From SZUA-309 sp965232595 (GTDB lineage Bacteria > Pseudomonadota > Gammaproteobacteria > Pseudomonadales > Azotimanducaceae), in assembly GCA_965232595.1 (NCBI GenBank), contig OZ246983.1, positions 4,216,001 to 4,280,000 on the forward strand: 64,000 bases of DNA. Direction: 5' to 3'. The notes below the pieces were generated by a model. That model did no database searches. It was not told the origin of the DNA and saw only the letters and a list, made by a program, of their open reading frames with translations. Positions 50,584 to 58,709 of this stretch are shown piece by piece. Made by a program: the position numbers and the translations under genes. How positions within the stretch are numbered: the stretch's first letter is position 1; every line of letters starts with the position of its first letter.

Positions 50584-51948
50584 ATGAGCCTCGACCCCCT
50601 ACTCGCCGTGACCGCTCTCGACGGCCGCTACCGCAGCAAGGTGGAACCTCTGGCGGCAGCGCTGAGCGAGTTCGGGCTGCTGCATGCCCGGGTCGAGGTG
50701 GAGTGTCGCTGGTTCATCACCCTGGCGGCGACCGCAAGCATCGAAGAGCTGCCGGCGCTGAGCGCCAGCCAGCAGGCGGCTGTCGAGGCGATTTACGGAT
50801 CTTTCAGCGTCGAGGACGCGGCCGCCATCAAGGCGCTGGAGCGCACCACCAATCACGACGTGAAGGCCGTTGAGTACTTTGTCAAAGAGAAGATCGGCGC
50901 CATCGACGGCCTGGCCGCACAGATCGAGTTCGTGCACTTCGCCTGCACCTCCGAGGACATCAACAACCTGTCGCACGCCCTGATGCTGGTGCGGGCCAGA
51001 GACGTGCTGGCGCCGGTCATGGCGCGCCTGATTACCGAGATCGACTCGCTGGCCACCACTCATGCGGCGTTGCCCATGCTCTCGCGCACCCACGGGCAAC
51101 CGGCGTCGCCCACCACGCTCGGCAAGGAGATGGCCAACGTTCGCGAGCGGCTCAAGCGCCAGGCGGACGGGATCGGCTCGCTCGAGGCGCTGGGCAAAAT
51201 CAACGGCGCGGTGGGTAACTTCAACGCCCACGTGTCGGCCTACCCGGAGACGGACTGGCCGGCCGTGTCCAGCGCCTTCGTCGAAAGCCTCGGGCTCAGC
51301 CACAACCCCTTCACCACCCAGATCGAGCCCCATGACTACGTGGCCGAGTGGTTCCACGCCTTCATGCGCTTCAACCAGATCGTGCTCGATTTCGACCGGG
51401 ACATCTGGAGCTACATCTCCATCGACTACTTCAAGCAGCGCAAGGTGGAAGGGGAAACCGGCTCCTCGACCATGCCGCACAAGGTGAACCCCATCGACTT
51501 CGAGAACTCGGAAGGCAACCTGGGGCTGGCAAACGCCCTGCTCGAGCACATGGCGGCCAAGCTGCCCGTTTCCCGCTGGCAACGCGACCTGTCCGATTCG
51601 ACCGTCCTGCGCAACATGGGCGCGGCGCTCGGGCACTGCCTGGTGGCCTACGAGTCGACGCTGAAAGGTCTGTCCCGGCTCGAGGTGAACGAGGCGGTCA
51701 TTATCGCCGACCTGCTCGACCGCTGGGAGGTGCTCGCCGAGGCGGTGCAGACCGTGATGCGTCGTTATGGCGGCGAGGAGCCCTACGAGCAGCTGAAGAA
51801 GCTGACCCGTGGCCAGCAGATGGACGAAGCCCTCTACCGCGAGGTGCTGGCCGGGCTGGAAATTCCGGATGCCGCCCGGGCCGAACTCGAGGCGCTGACA
51901 CCAGCCAGCTATCTGGGGCTGGCCGTGCCGCTGGCCAAGGGGGACTGA
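50584..51948 (+). CDS. purB: adenylosuccinate lyase
   Basis: PurB cleaves fumarate from SAICAR and adenylosuccinate in purine synthesis. The 454-residue protein is of the E. coli type: AVTALDGRYRSKVEPL at the N-terminus, TTNHDVKAVEYFVKEKI, FACTSEDINNLSHALML, MLSRTHGQPASPTTLGKEMAN with the catalytic His, and the fumarase/lyase signature GSSTMPHKVNPIDFENSEGN carrying the second catalytic residue loop. The RBS AAGGAAAGA precedes the ATG. Confidence 0.97.
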   Translation: MSLDPLLAVTALDGRYRSKVEPLAAALSEFGLLHARVEVECRWFITLAATASIEELPALSASQQAAVEAIYGSFSVEDAAAIKALERTTNHDVKAVEYFVKEKIGAIDGLAAQIEFVHFACTSEDINNLSHALMLVRARDVLAPVMARLITEIDSLATTHAALPMLSRTHGQPASPTTLGKEMANVRERLKRQADGIGSLEALGKINGAVGNFNAHVSAYPETDWPAVSSAFVESLGLSHNPFTTQIEPHDYVAEWFHAFMRFNQIVLDFDRDIWSYISIDYFKQRKVEGETGSSTMPHKVNPIDFENSEGNLGLANALLEHMAAKLPVSRWQRDLSDSTVLRNMGAALGHCLVAYESTLKGLSRLEVNEAVIIADLLDRWEVLAEAVQTVMRRYGGEEPYEQLKKLTRGQQMDEALYREVLAGLEIPDAARAELEALTPASYLGLAVPLAKGD

Positions 51949-51950
51949 CC

Positions 51951-52925
51951 GTGGACGTGCACGTCGTTCCCGTCGACTGGCCTACTCACCGGGAGGCGCT
52001 GCAGGCCATCCGGGGGGCCGTTTTCATCGAGGAACAGGGCGTGCCGAAGGAGATCGAGTGGGATGGCGAGGATGACATCTGCCACCACTTCATGGCCATC
52101 AACGAGGCCGGGCAACGGGTTGGCTGCGGACGCCTGATGCCGAGCGGCAAGATCGGCCGGATGGCCGTGCTGCCGGAGCATCGCGGCCAGGGAATCGGCC
52201 GGCAGATTCTCGACGTAGCCGTTGCCAAGGCGTCCGAGCTCGGTTTCAGCCGGGTCACCCTGCACGCGCAGACGGCGGTGGTCGACTTTTACCGGAAGGC
52301 GGGCTTTCTGCCGGAAGGTCCTGAGTTCAGCGAAGCCGGCATCGCTCATCAGGCCATGGCGCTGGCGTTACCCATCCCGTTCGAAGCGCAGGGGGATCTG
52401 CCTCGGGTCGAGGTTCGCCAGGAGGCGGTCCCGGAAGCCGCCGCCAGCGCCGAGTTCCGGCAGTTCGACGGCGAGTCGGAGAGCCTCAGCGGCCTGCTCG
52501 ACCTGCTGCAGAGCCCATCACGCAGCGTACGAATCTACAGCCAGGAACTGGACCATGCGCTTTTCGATCGGGCCGACGTAACGGACGCGCTGTCGGCGTT
52601 CGTCCGCCACGGACCGCCGGCGCGGCTGCAGATCCTCATCCACTCATCGAGCAGCATCGTCAGCCGCGGCCATCAGCTGCTGGAGCTGGCCCGCCGCCTC
52701 GACAGCAAGATCGAGATCCGCAAGGTGCCGAGCGAGCTGGCAACGGACCGGGCCAGCTTCGTGCTGGCGGACGAGCAGGGATATTTTCTGCTCCCGGACC
52801 ATCGGGAGCACCAGTCTATGGCCAACGCGTTCGATCCTGTGCAGGCAGAACGGCTGTCCGAGCGCTTCGACTACCTCTGGGATCGCAGCGAGGCAGATCC
52901 GGATCTGCGTGTGCTGCGAATCTGA
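51951..52925 (+). CDS. GNAT acetyltransferase fused to a C-terminal phospholipase-D-like domain
   Basis: A 324-residue two-domain protein. Residues 1-140 are a GNAT acetyltransferase with IGRMAVLPEHRGQGIGRQILDVAVAKASELGFSRVTLHAQ as the acetyl-CoA loop and VDFYRKAGFLPEGPEFSEAGIAHQAM after it, like the ElaA/YjcF group. Residues ~170-324 form a second domain (SRSVRIYSQELDHALFD, ILIHSSSSIVSRGHQLLELARRL, FVLADEQGYFLLPDH) resembling an inactive PLD-like fold; no HKD motif is present. The start is GTG 51951, 2 bp after purB, with AAGGGGGA upstream. Substrate unknown. A GNAT gene follows purB in Pseudomonas too, from memory. Confidence 0.82.
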   Translation: MDVHVVPVDWPTHREALQAIRGAVFIEEQGVPKEIEWDGEDDICHHFMAINEAGQRVGCGRLMPSGKIGRMAVLPEHRGQGIGRQILDVAVAKASELGFSRVTLHAQTAVVDFYRKAGFLPEGPEFSEAGIAHQAMALALPIPFEAQGDLPRVEVRQEAVPEAAASAEFRQFDGESESLSGLLDLLQSPSRSVRIYSQELDHALFDRADVTDALSAFVRHGPPARLQILIHSSSSIVSRGHQLLELARRLDSKIEIRKVPSELATDRASFVLADEQGYFLLPDHREHQSMANAFDPVQAERLSERFDYLWDRSEADPDLRVLRI

Positions 52926-52948
52926 AGCGACTAAGAGTAGCGCCCTGC

Positions 52949-53560
52949 TCAGCTGCTAAGCGATTCGTCCGCCGCTGCCAGCAGCGACTGCAGGCCCTGA
53001 TAGTCTTCGGCTGCGGCGTATTGCGGGTAGTCAGCGCGCACGTTATCCGGTGCTTTGAAGAAAAAGCCCGCGTCCGCCTCTTCCAGCATGGAGACGTCGT
53101 TGTAGGAATCACCGGCGGCCAGAATCTTGTACTCGAGGGAGCGGAACGCCCGCACCGAGCAGCGCTTGGGATCCGGCTGACGGATCCGGTAGCCGGTGAT
53201 CTGATCGTTCTCCACCACCAGCTTGTGGCAAAGCAAGGTCGGGAATCCGAGCTTGGCCATGAACGGCATGCCGAACTCGTAAAATGTGTCGGAGATGATG
53301 GCGACCTGAAACCGCTCCCTTGCCCAGCTCATGAACTCAATGGCACCCGGCAACGGCTCCAGCCCGTCGATCACCTGCTGGATCATGGACAGGGGCAGAT
53401 CGTTCTCCGCCAGCACGCCGAGCCGCATCTGCATCAGGTCGTCGTAGACCGGGATGTCGCGGGTGGTTTTGGTCAGCGCCTCGATGCCGGTCTTGTCGGC
53501 CACCGCCAGCCAGACCTCGGGGATGAGCACGCCTTCCAGATCGAGACAGAGTACGTTCAC
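52949..53560 (-). CDS. thrH: phosphoserine phosphatase / homoserine phosphotransferase ThrH
   Basis: A HAD-family enzyme that can hydrolyse phosphoserine and transfer the phosphate to homoserine. The 203-residue protein has LCLDLEGVLIPEVW with the catalytic Asp, IISDTFYEF with the Ser/Thr motif, a Lys in the third motif region (PDPKRCSVRAF), and ILAAGDSYNDVSMLEEADAGFFF with the metal Asp pair; the LEGVLIPE variant is typical of ThrH rather than SerB. I start at GTG 53560; the open frame upstream runs into cysB. The cysB-thrH neighbourhood is also found in Pseudomonas. Confidence 0.92.
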   Translation of the reverse strand: MNVLCLDLEGVLIPEVWLAVADKTGIEALTKTTRDIPVYDDLMQMRLGVLAENDLPLSMIQQVIDGLEPLPGAIEFMSWARERFQVAIISDTFYEFGMPFMAKLGFPTLLCHKLVVENDQITGYRIRQPDPKRCSVRAFRSLEYKILAAGDSYNDVSMLEEADAGFFFKAPDNVRADYPQYAAAEDYQGLQSLLAAADESLSS

Positions 53561-53609
53561 GCTTCGCTGAGCTCCGGGGAAATTCGAAGCGCGAAGCTTA
53601 CCCGAGCTT

Positions 53610-54590
53610 TCAGCGTACGGGCAGCTCAATGTCGGCGAACAGCGCCTCTCTCTGGCTCCGGGTGCTGCAGGCCACCGCCTCGTCCACCTTCTCCGTATCC
53701 AGGTGCGGCGCAAACCAGCTGATGAAGTCATACATGTAGCGGCGCAGGAAGGTGCCGCGACGGAAACCGATGTGGGTGACACTCGACTGGAACAGATGAT
53801 CCGCGGGCAACGCCACCAGATCGTCGTCCATGGTCGGATCCAGGGCCATAGTGGCGATGATGCCAACTCCGAGGCCGAGCCGGACGTAGGTTTTGATCAC
53901 GTCCGTATCTGTCGCCGTGAACACCACGTTCGGGGTCAGGCCAGCGCTCTTGAAGGCGTCGTCCAGGCGGGAGCGGCCGGTGAAGCCGAACACGTAGGTG
54001 ACGATGGGCTCCGCGGCGATGTCCTCGATGCTGAGGCCCCCTTCCGCCTTTGCCACCAGCGGGTGGTCCTTGGTGACCACCACGGCCCGGTTCCAGCGGT
54101 AACAGGGCATCATGACCAGGTCGCTGAACAGATCCATGCCTTCGGTGGCGATGGCGAAATCGACCTGACCGGTGGCAGCCAGCTCGGCGATCTGCGCCGG
54201 CGTGCCCTGATTCATGTGCAGGCTCACCTCGGGGTAGCTGCTGCGGAACTCGCTGATCACCGACGGCAGCGCGTAGCGCGCCTGGGTGTGGGTGGTGGCG
54301 ATGGAGAGGCTGCCCTGCTTCTCGTCGCTGTACTCCTGGGCGATCTGCTTGATCGTTTCTGCTTCCCGAAGGATCTGCCCCGCCATCTCGATGATGGTTT
54401 CGCCGACCTGGGTCACGTGCGTGAGGTGCTTGCCGCTGCGGGCAAAGATCTCCACCCCCAGCTCGTCTTCGAGCAGGCGGATCTGCTTGCTGATCCCGGG
54501 CTGAGAGGTGAACAGGCTTTGCGCCGTTGCCGAGACGTTGAGGTCGTGGTGAGCGACTTCCCAGATGTAGCGGAGCTGCTGGAGTTTCAT
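53610..54590 (-). CDS. cysB: LysR-type regulator CysB
   Basis: CysB activates cysteine and sulfur-assimilation genes, sensing acetylserine. The 326-residue protein begins MKLQQLRYIWEVAHHDLNVSATAQSLFTSQPGISKQIRLLEDELGVEIFARSGKHLT, the LysR winged helix in its CysB form, followed by the co-inducer domain (HTQARYALPSVISEFRSSYPEVSLHMNQGTPAQIAE; ATEGMDLFSDLVMMPCYRWNRAV; GLGVGIIATMAL). ATG 54590 is preferred over the upstream in-frame codon at 54605. It may regulate cysG in the same window, though no site was identified. Confidence 0.94.
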   Translation of the reverse strand: MKLQQLRYIWEVAHHDLNVSATAQSLFTSQPGISKQIRLLEDELGVEIFARSGKHLTHVTQVGETIIEMAGQILREAETIKQIAQEYSDEKQGSLSIATTHTQARYALPSVISEFRSSYPEVSLHMNQGTPAQIAELAATGQVDFAIATEGMDLFSDLVMMPCYRWNRAVVVTKDHPLVAKAEGGLSIEDIAAEPIVTYVFGFTGRSRLDDAFKSAGLTPNVVFTATDTDVIKTYVRLGLGVGIIATMALDPTMDDDLVALPADHLFQSSVTHIGFRRGTFLRRYMYDFISWFAPHLDTEKVDEAVACSTRSQREALFADIELPVR

Positions 54591-54705
54591 CCTGAATCCT
54601 CGCATGTTCGAGCCAGGCTCTTATAACGGATAGTACAGTCAAAACAATTTTTTATTCAATCTCGGCGGAACTAAACCCTTTTCGACCCACCTGCATCGAA
54701 GGGGT

Positions 54706-55302
54706 ATGTTGCTGGTAATGACCGAGAACACGCCCCCACCCTCCGCCGCTGACGCGCCGAGCGACGCTGCGCGCCCAATGGTGCCCGCCGCTGAGGAGCA
54801 ATCGCGCCTGGTCGAGGCTGCACAGCGAGGCGATCAGAGAGCGTTCGAGCGTCTCTACCGGACCACGGTGGATGCGGTGTACGGGCTCTGCCTGCGGATG
54901 ACGGCAAATCCCAGCCTTGCAGAGGACTGCGTGCAGCAGACCTACCTGCAGGCCTGGCGGAACCTCAGCCGCTTCCGTGGCGACAGCGCCCTGTCGACCT
55001 GGCTGCACCGCATCGCCGTGAACGAAGTTCGCGGCCACTTCCGCAAGGAAGGCCGGCACGAGGTCGACAGCACGGACGAGGAACCCCTGGGCCCGACCTC
55101 GAGCAGCGGGGCCGACATCGATCTGGAGCGGGCCATCGCCGAGTTACCGGAGCGTGGCCGCGCGGTGTTCGTGCTGGTCGGCGTGTACGGCTACCCCCAC
55201 GAGGAAGCGGCGACCATGCTCGACATGGCCGTCGGGACCAGCAAAGCCCATTTTCATCAGGCCAGGCGCCGCTTGCAGGAGCGCCTGGGGAGCAGCAGAT
55301 GA
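54706..55302 (+). CDS. ECF-type RNA polymerase sigma factor
   Basis: A 198-residue sigma70-family ECF factor. Region 2 spans about residues 38-105 (AAQRGDQRAFERLYRTTVDAVYGLCLRM, AEDCVQQTYLQAWRNLSRFRGDSALSTWLHRIAVNEVRGHFR); region 4 is RAIAELPERGRAVFVLVGVYGYPHEEAATMLDMAVGTSKAHFHQARRRLQERL. A 25-residue Pro/Ala-rich N-terminal stretch precedes region 2, and ATG 54718 is a possible later start. Its stop overlaps the next gene by 4 bp. A GGAACT at 54667 could be the -35 of an autoregulated promoter, but no matching -10 at the right distance was found. Confidence 0.9.
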   Translation: MLLVMTENTPPPSAADAPSDAARPMVPAAEEQSRLVEAAQRGDQRAFERLYRTTVDAVYGLCLRMTANPSLAEDCVQQTYLQAWRNLSRFRGDSALSTWLHRIAVNEVRGHFRKEGRHEVDSTDEEPLGPTSSSGADIDLERAIAELPERGRAVFVLVGVYGYPHEEAATMLDMAVGTSKAHFHQARRRLQERLGSSR

Positions 55303-55907
55303 GCGACATGAACAACAAAGACGACGCCCTACTCGAGCGCGCCGGAAAGCTACCGCAGGCAGTGACGCCACCCAGAGATCTCTGGGCGGGCATCGAGTCG
55401 CAGCTCGGTGAGCAGCTGCCGGCGGAAGAATTCGGCAGCGACACAGCTGACGTTACGCCACTGCGCGCACGCCCGGCAGCCACGAAGGCGCACTGGCAGT
55501 GGCAGGCGCCGGCGCTGGCAGCAAGCCTGCTGCTGGCGCTGGCTGTTGGCTACTGGGTCGGTCAGGCGGAATCCCCGGCCCTGCCGGTGGCGGGCAACAA
55601 CCTCACTGCGCCCGCGAGCCAGCCGGTGAGCCTGACTGAAGAGGTTGGCCTCAAGGAAGCAAGACGGGCCATGGCCGCCCAGATTGAGGCTGGCCTGGAC
55701 CGGCTGCCAGCCGATGCCCGCTTCGTAGTGATCGAAAATCTGACAGCCATCAACGCCGCACTCGATGAGATCGATGCGGTGCTGGCCGAAGCCCCGGCCT
55801 CGGGCCTCGACCGACAGCTGCTCATATCCATGTATACCGACCAGCTTGCACGCCTGAACAGCATGCAATCGCTGGTGCTGAACTCGAATCAGGAGATTCT
55901 GCTATGA
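55299..55907 (+). CDS. putative membrane anti-sigma factor
   Basis: A 202-residue protein with one membrane segment (about residues 68-86, APALAASLLLALAVGYWVG). The cytoplasmic N-terminus is short (DALLERAGKLPQAVTPPRDLWAGIESQL), of the kind seen in proteins encoded beside ECF sigma factors; the periplasmic part is helical (KEARRAMAAQIEAGLDRLPADARFVVIENLTAINAALDEIDAVL). No zinc anti-sigma HxxxCxxC motif is visible. Its start and stop each overlap a neighbour by 4 bp, tying it between the sigma factor and the DUF4097 gene. Anti-sigma function is inferred from context and topology. Confidence 0.7.
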   Translation: MSDMNNKDDALLERAGKLPQAVTPPRDLWAGIESQLGEQLPAEEFGSDTADVTPLRARPAATKAHWQWQAPALAASLLLALAVGYWVGQAESPALPVAGNNLTAPASQPVSLTEEVGLKEARRAMAAQIEAGLDRLPADARFVVIENLTAINAALDEIDAVLAEAPASGLDRQLLISMYTDQLARLNSMQSLVLNSNQEILL

Positions 55908-56869
55908 ACGCACTCATTCAACACGCGCACTGCCGACGACAGGCTCAGCTGCAGCTGCTGGCCAGCCTGCGCCGCAGCCTGAAAGGCGCCTGGGCTGCCC
56001 TGCTCGGCCTCGTGCTGGTCAGCCAGCCGGTGCTGGCGGAAACGCCGATTGACGAGCGCCAGGACGCGGATCCGAATGGCCATGTCGAGGTGATCAACAT
56101 CTCCGGCGAGGTGGTGATCAGCGGCTGGGACGAGGACGAAATCACCGTCACCGGCACCCTCGGGCGCGGGGTCGAGCGGCTCGACTTTGTGGTCGATGGC
56201 GATCAGACCCGGATCGAGGTGATCTACCCTAAATCCGGGCGCAGTGAAGGCAGCGATCTGGAGATCCGCATTCCGGCGGATTCCAGCCTCGACGTTCGTA
56301 CCGTCAGCGCCTCGATCACCGCCGATGGGGTGACCGGCCGGCAGTGGCTGAACTCCGTCTCCGGGGACGTGAGCAGCGAGATCTTCAGCGCCGACGTGGA
56401 AGCGGAGACGGTCAGCGGTTCCCTGGACGTGACCGGCTCCGACGAGCGCACCGTGGTGGCGCTGAAGACGGTCAGCGGCAACATCGATGCCACGGACGTG
56501 GCCGGTGAGCTGGAAGCCGGCTCCGTCAGCGGCCGCATCGAAGTGGACGCCGGAATGCTGGACCGCGCGCGCCTCGGCACCACCAGCGGCCGCATCAGCA
56601 TCGATGGCGGCCTGGCCAGCGGCGGTCGCTACGACCTGTCCACCACCAGCGGCCGGATATCGGTGAACCTGGATCACGACGCCGATCTGGACCTGGATGC
56701 GCAGTCCTTCAGCGGCCGGATCGAGAACTGCTTCGGGGTCGAGGCCAAGCGCGAGGGTTACTCACCGGAGCGGTCACTGCGCTACCGGGCCGGTGAAGGG
56801 GATCGAACGGTGCGGATCCGCAGCATGTCGAGCCGCATCGAGATCTGCGCCGAGTCGCTCTCCGGCTGA
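55904..56869 (+). CDS. DUF4097 family beta-repeat protein, exported
   Basis: A 321-residue protein with a signal peptide (AWAALLGLVLVSQPVLA, cleavage before ETPIDE) after an unusually long, basic N-terminus; a later start is possible. The mature part is a right-handed beta-helix-like DUF4097 domain built of repeats containing VSG or TSGR (DVRTVSASITADGV, NSVSGDVSSEIFSADVEAETVSGSLDVTG, KTVSGNIDATDV, GSVSGRIEVDAG, TTSGRISIDGG, TTSGRISVNL, SFSGRIENCFG). It ends SMSSRIEICAESLSG. Third in an operon with a sigma factor and anti-sigma candidate, it may act in envelope sensing. Confidence 0.82.
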   Translation: MNALIQHAHCRRQAQLQLLASLRRSLKGAWAALLGLVLVSQPVLAETPIDERQDADPNGHVEVINISGEVVISGWDEDEITVTGTLGRGVERLDFVVDGDQTRIEVIYPKSGRSEGSDLEIRIPADSSLDVRTVSASITADGVTGRQWLNSVSGDVSSEIFSADVEAETVSGSLDVTGSDERTVVALKTVSGNIDATDVAGELEAGSVSGRIEVDAGMLDRARLGTTSGRISIDGGLASGGRYDLSTTSGRISVNLDHDADLDLDAQSFSGRIENCFGVEAKREGYSPERSLRYRAGEGDRTVRIRSMSSRIEICAESLSG

Positions 56870-56875
56870 CCCGAG

Positions 56876-57814
56876 TCAGCGCTCGTTGACCACCCCATGT
56901 GGCACATGCCCGGCAGGCACATGGGGGCTGGCCCGCTCCACGTGCTGGCTCTGATCATCGAAGAACACATCCGCACCAAACGCCCGCAGAAACTCCGTCT
57001 TCTCCATCCCGCCTAGAAACAGCGACTCATCGAGGCGCACGTCCCAGGCCCGCAGGGTGCGAATCACCCGCTCGTGGGCCGGCGCGCTGCGGGCAGTGAC
57101 GAGGGCCGTGCGGATCGGGCACTCACTTTCCGGAAACTCGCGCTGCAGATCGTGCAGCGCGCGCAGAAACTCTTTAAAGGGCCCGCCTTCCAGCGGATCG
57201 GAGGCCTGGGCCCGCTCCGTCTCGGCGAACGCATCCAGCCCCTGGCGCTGATACACCTGCTCCGCCTCATCGGAGAACAGCACCGAGTCGCCATCAAAGG
57301 CCAGGCGCAGCTCATCCGAATCAGACGACCTCGCTTCGCCGCCGCTGCTGCCGCCGAGCAGCGTCGCGGCGGCGACCCCGTGTTCGAGAGCGTGGGTTAC
57401 GTCGTCTGCCTGAGTAGAGAGAAACAGGCTGCCGCCGAAGGCGTGGATGTAGCGGTACGGGCTCTCCCCGCCGCAGAACGCGGCCCGGGTAATCTCCAGC
57501 CTGTGCGCCGCGATCGAGTTGAAGATGCGCAGGCCGGTGTCCGCCGAGTTTCTCGACAAGAGGATGACTTCTACTCGATGTTTGTCGAGTAACTTATTGA
57601 TATTCAGGAATTTATCGACGAAGTTGAAGGCCTCGCCACGCTCCAGCACCTTATCTTCGTGGGCAATCTGGTAGCGCCGGTAGGCTTCCAGCCCTTCTTC
57701 CTCGTAGACCCGGTTGCTCTCGTTGAGATCGAACAGGGCGCTGGAGCTGATGGCGATGGTCAGCATCCCTTCCGGATGCCTGGTGCTGGGCTGGCTCTGC
57801 TGGTTGTCAGGCAT
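56876..57814 (-). CDS. 5'-nucleotidase (cytosolic NT5C1-like family)
   Basis: A 312-residue HAD-like protein of the 5-nucleotidase family (PF06189 type). Motifs include LTIAISSSALFDLNESNRVYEEEGLEAYRRYQ near the N-terminus, EVILLSRNSADTGLRIFNSIAAHRLEITRAAFCGGESPYRYIHAFGGSLFLSTQADDV, LRLAFDGDSVLFSDEAE, and SLFLGGMEKTEFLRAFGADVFFDDQ near the end. It probably removes phosphate from nucleoside monophosphates; specificity cannot be read. The DUF465 gene overlaps its start by 8 bp on the same strand. Confidence 0.85.
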   Translation of the reverse strand: MPDNQQSQPSTRHPEGMLTIAISSSALFDLNESNRVYEEEGLEAYRRYQIAHEDKVLERGEAFNFVDKFLNINKLLDKHRVEVILLSRNSADTGLRIFNSIAAHRLEITRAAFCGGESPYRYIHAFGGSLFLSTQADDVTHALEHGVAAATLLGGSSGGEARSSDSDELRLAFDGDSVLFSDEAEQVYQRQGLDAFAETERAQASDPLEGGPFKEFLRALHDLQREFPESECPIRTALVTARSAPAHERVIRTLRAWDVRLDESLFLGGMEKTEFLRAFGADVFFDDQSQHVERASPHVPAGHVPHGVVNER

Positions 57815-58004
57815 CCAGGTCAGGGATCAGCTCGCTTTCGAGCCTGGCGATCATGTCTTTGAGCTTGAGTTTCCGTTTCTTCAGGCGCTGCACGCGCATG
57901 AGGTCGTGGTGACGCGATTCGATCAGGTGCGCGATCACCTCATCCAGATCTCTGTGCTCCACTCTCAACTGCTCCAGCCAGCGCTGAATTTCGGCGTTAT
58001 CCAC
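57807..58004 (-). CDS. DUF465 (YdcH-like) small coiled-coil protein
   Basis: A 65-residue helical protein (VDNAEIQRWLEQLRVEHRDLDEVI...MRVQRLKKRKLKLKDMIARLESELIPDL) with the DUF465 signature: an early EHxxLD and a later LKKxKLxLKD. I start at GTG 58004, which has AGGTG upstream; the frame extends to an ATG at 58037 with weaker family fit. It overlaps the nucleotidase start by 8 bp. Function unknown. Confidence 0.8.
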   Translation of the reverse strand: MDNAEIQRWLEQLRVEHRDLDEVIAHLIESRHHDLMRVQRLKKRKLKLKDMIARLESELIPDLDA

Positions 58005-58119
58005 TCGGACACCTGCTCTGCCGTTCCATGGCATCATAAGCCCTCACCTGAGCCGGTCAATGCGCCTGACCACCAGCCCCAACCGGCTTACTTACTGACG
58101 TCCGGAGGTTTTAGGACAT

Positions 58120-58626
58120 ATGGTCATCCTGCTGGCGGCGATTCTGGCAACCGTGGGCTTTGTCGTTCTCACGCGGTTGCTCTGGCTGGCCAAACGGCCT
58201 TCCGCGCCGACCACCGTCATCACGATTGCGGCCATCAGCCTCATCGTCGGTCTGGCCATCCTGGCCGCCACCGGGCGCCTCCATTGGATTGCTGCGGTGG
58301 GTGCCGCCATCCTGCCGTTCCTGCGCCGCGGCCTGTCCCTGTTCCGCTACCTGCCCATCTTCCGCAGCCTGTTCGGCGCCTACCAGCAGTACGGTCGGCA
58401 GGGTGGTGCTGGCGGCGGCGGTGGCCCCGGCAGCGCCGGCGGCTCGACCATGACGCTCGACGAAGCCCGGGAAATCCTCGGCCTGGAGCCGAACCCGAGC
58501 AAAGAGCAGATCATCGAGGCGCACCGACGATTGATGCAGAAAGTGCATCCTGACCGGGGTGGCTCCACTTATCTGGCGCAACAGCTGAACGAGGCAAAAC
58601 GGGTGCTGCTGAAAGCCGCGAAGTGA
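58120..58626 (+). CDS. membrane-anchored J-domain protein (Pam18/TIM14-like)
   Basis: A 168-residue DnaK co-chaperone candidate. The N-terminus holds two hydrophobic segments (about residues 2-20 and 31-50) and a third weaker one; a Gly-rich linker (GGAGGGGGPGSAGG) follows; the C-terminus is a short J domain, LDEAREILGLEPNPSKEQIIEAHRRLMQKVHPDRGGSTYLAQQLNEAKRVLL, with the HPD motif that stimulates Hsp70. The J domain is C-terminal, as in mitochondrial Pam18. GGAGG precedes the ATG. Substrate or partner is unknown. Confidence 0.85.
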   Translation: MVILLAAILATVGFVVLTRLLWLAKRPSAPTTVITIAAISLIVGLAILAATGRLHWIAAVGAAILPFLRRGLSLFRYLPIFRSLFGAYQQYGRQGGAGGGGGPGSAGGSTMTLDEAREILGLEPNPSKEQIIEAHRRLMQKVHPDRGGSTYLAQQLNEAKRVLLKAAK

Positions 58627-58709
58627 GCTGCTGAACACGGGCTCGAGCAGAGGGCGAAACTGCTAACTAGTTCACGCGACGGCTGGCGAATCTGGCCTAG
58701 GCTGGGTGA

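Noticed and set aside
54667..54700. Autoregulated ECF promoter before the sigma factor
   Set aside because: GGAACT is present, but the possible TCGAA -10 is 23 bp from it, outside the usual 15-17 bp.
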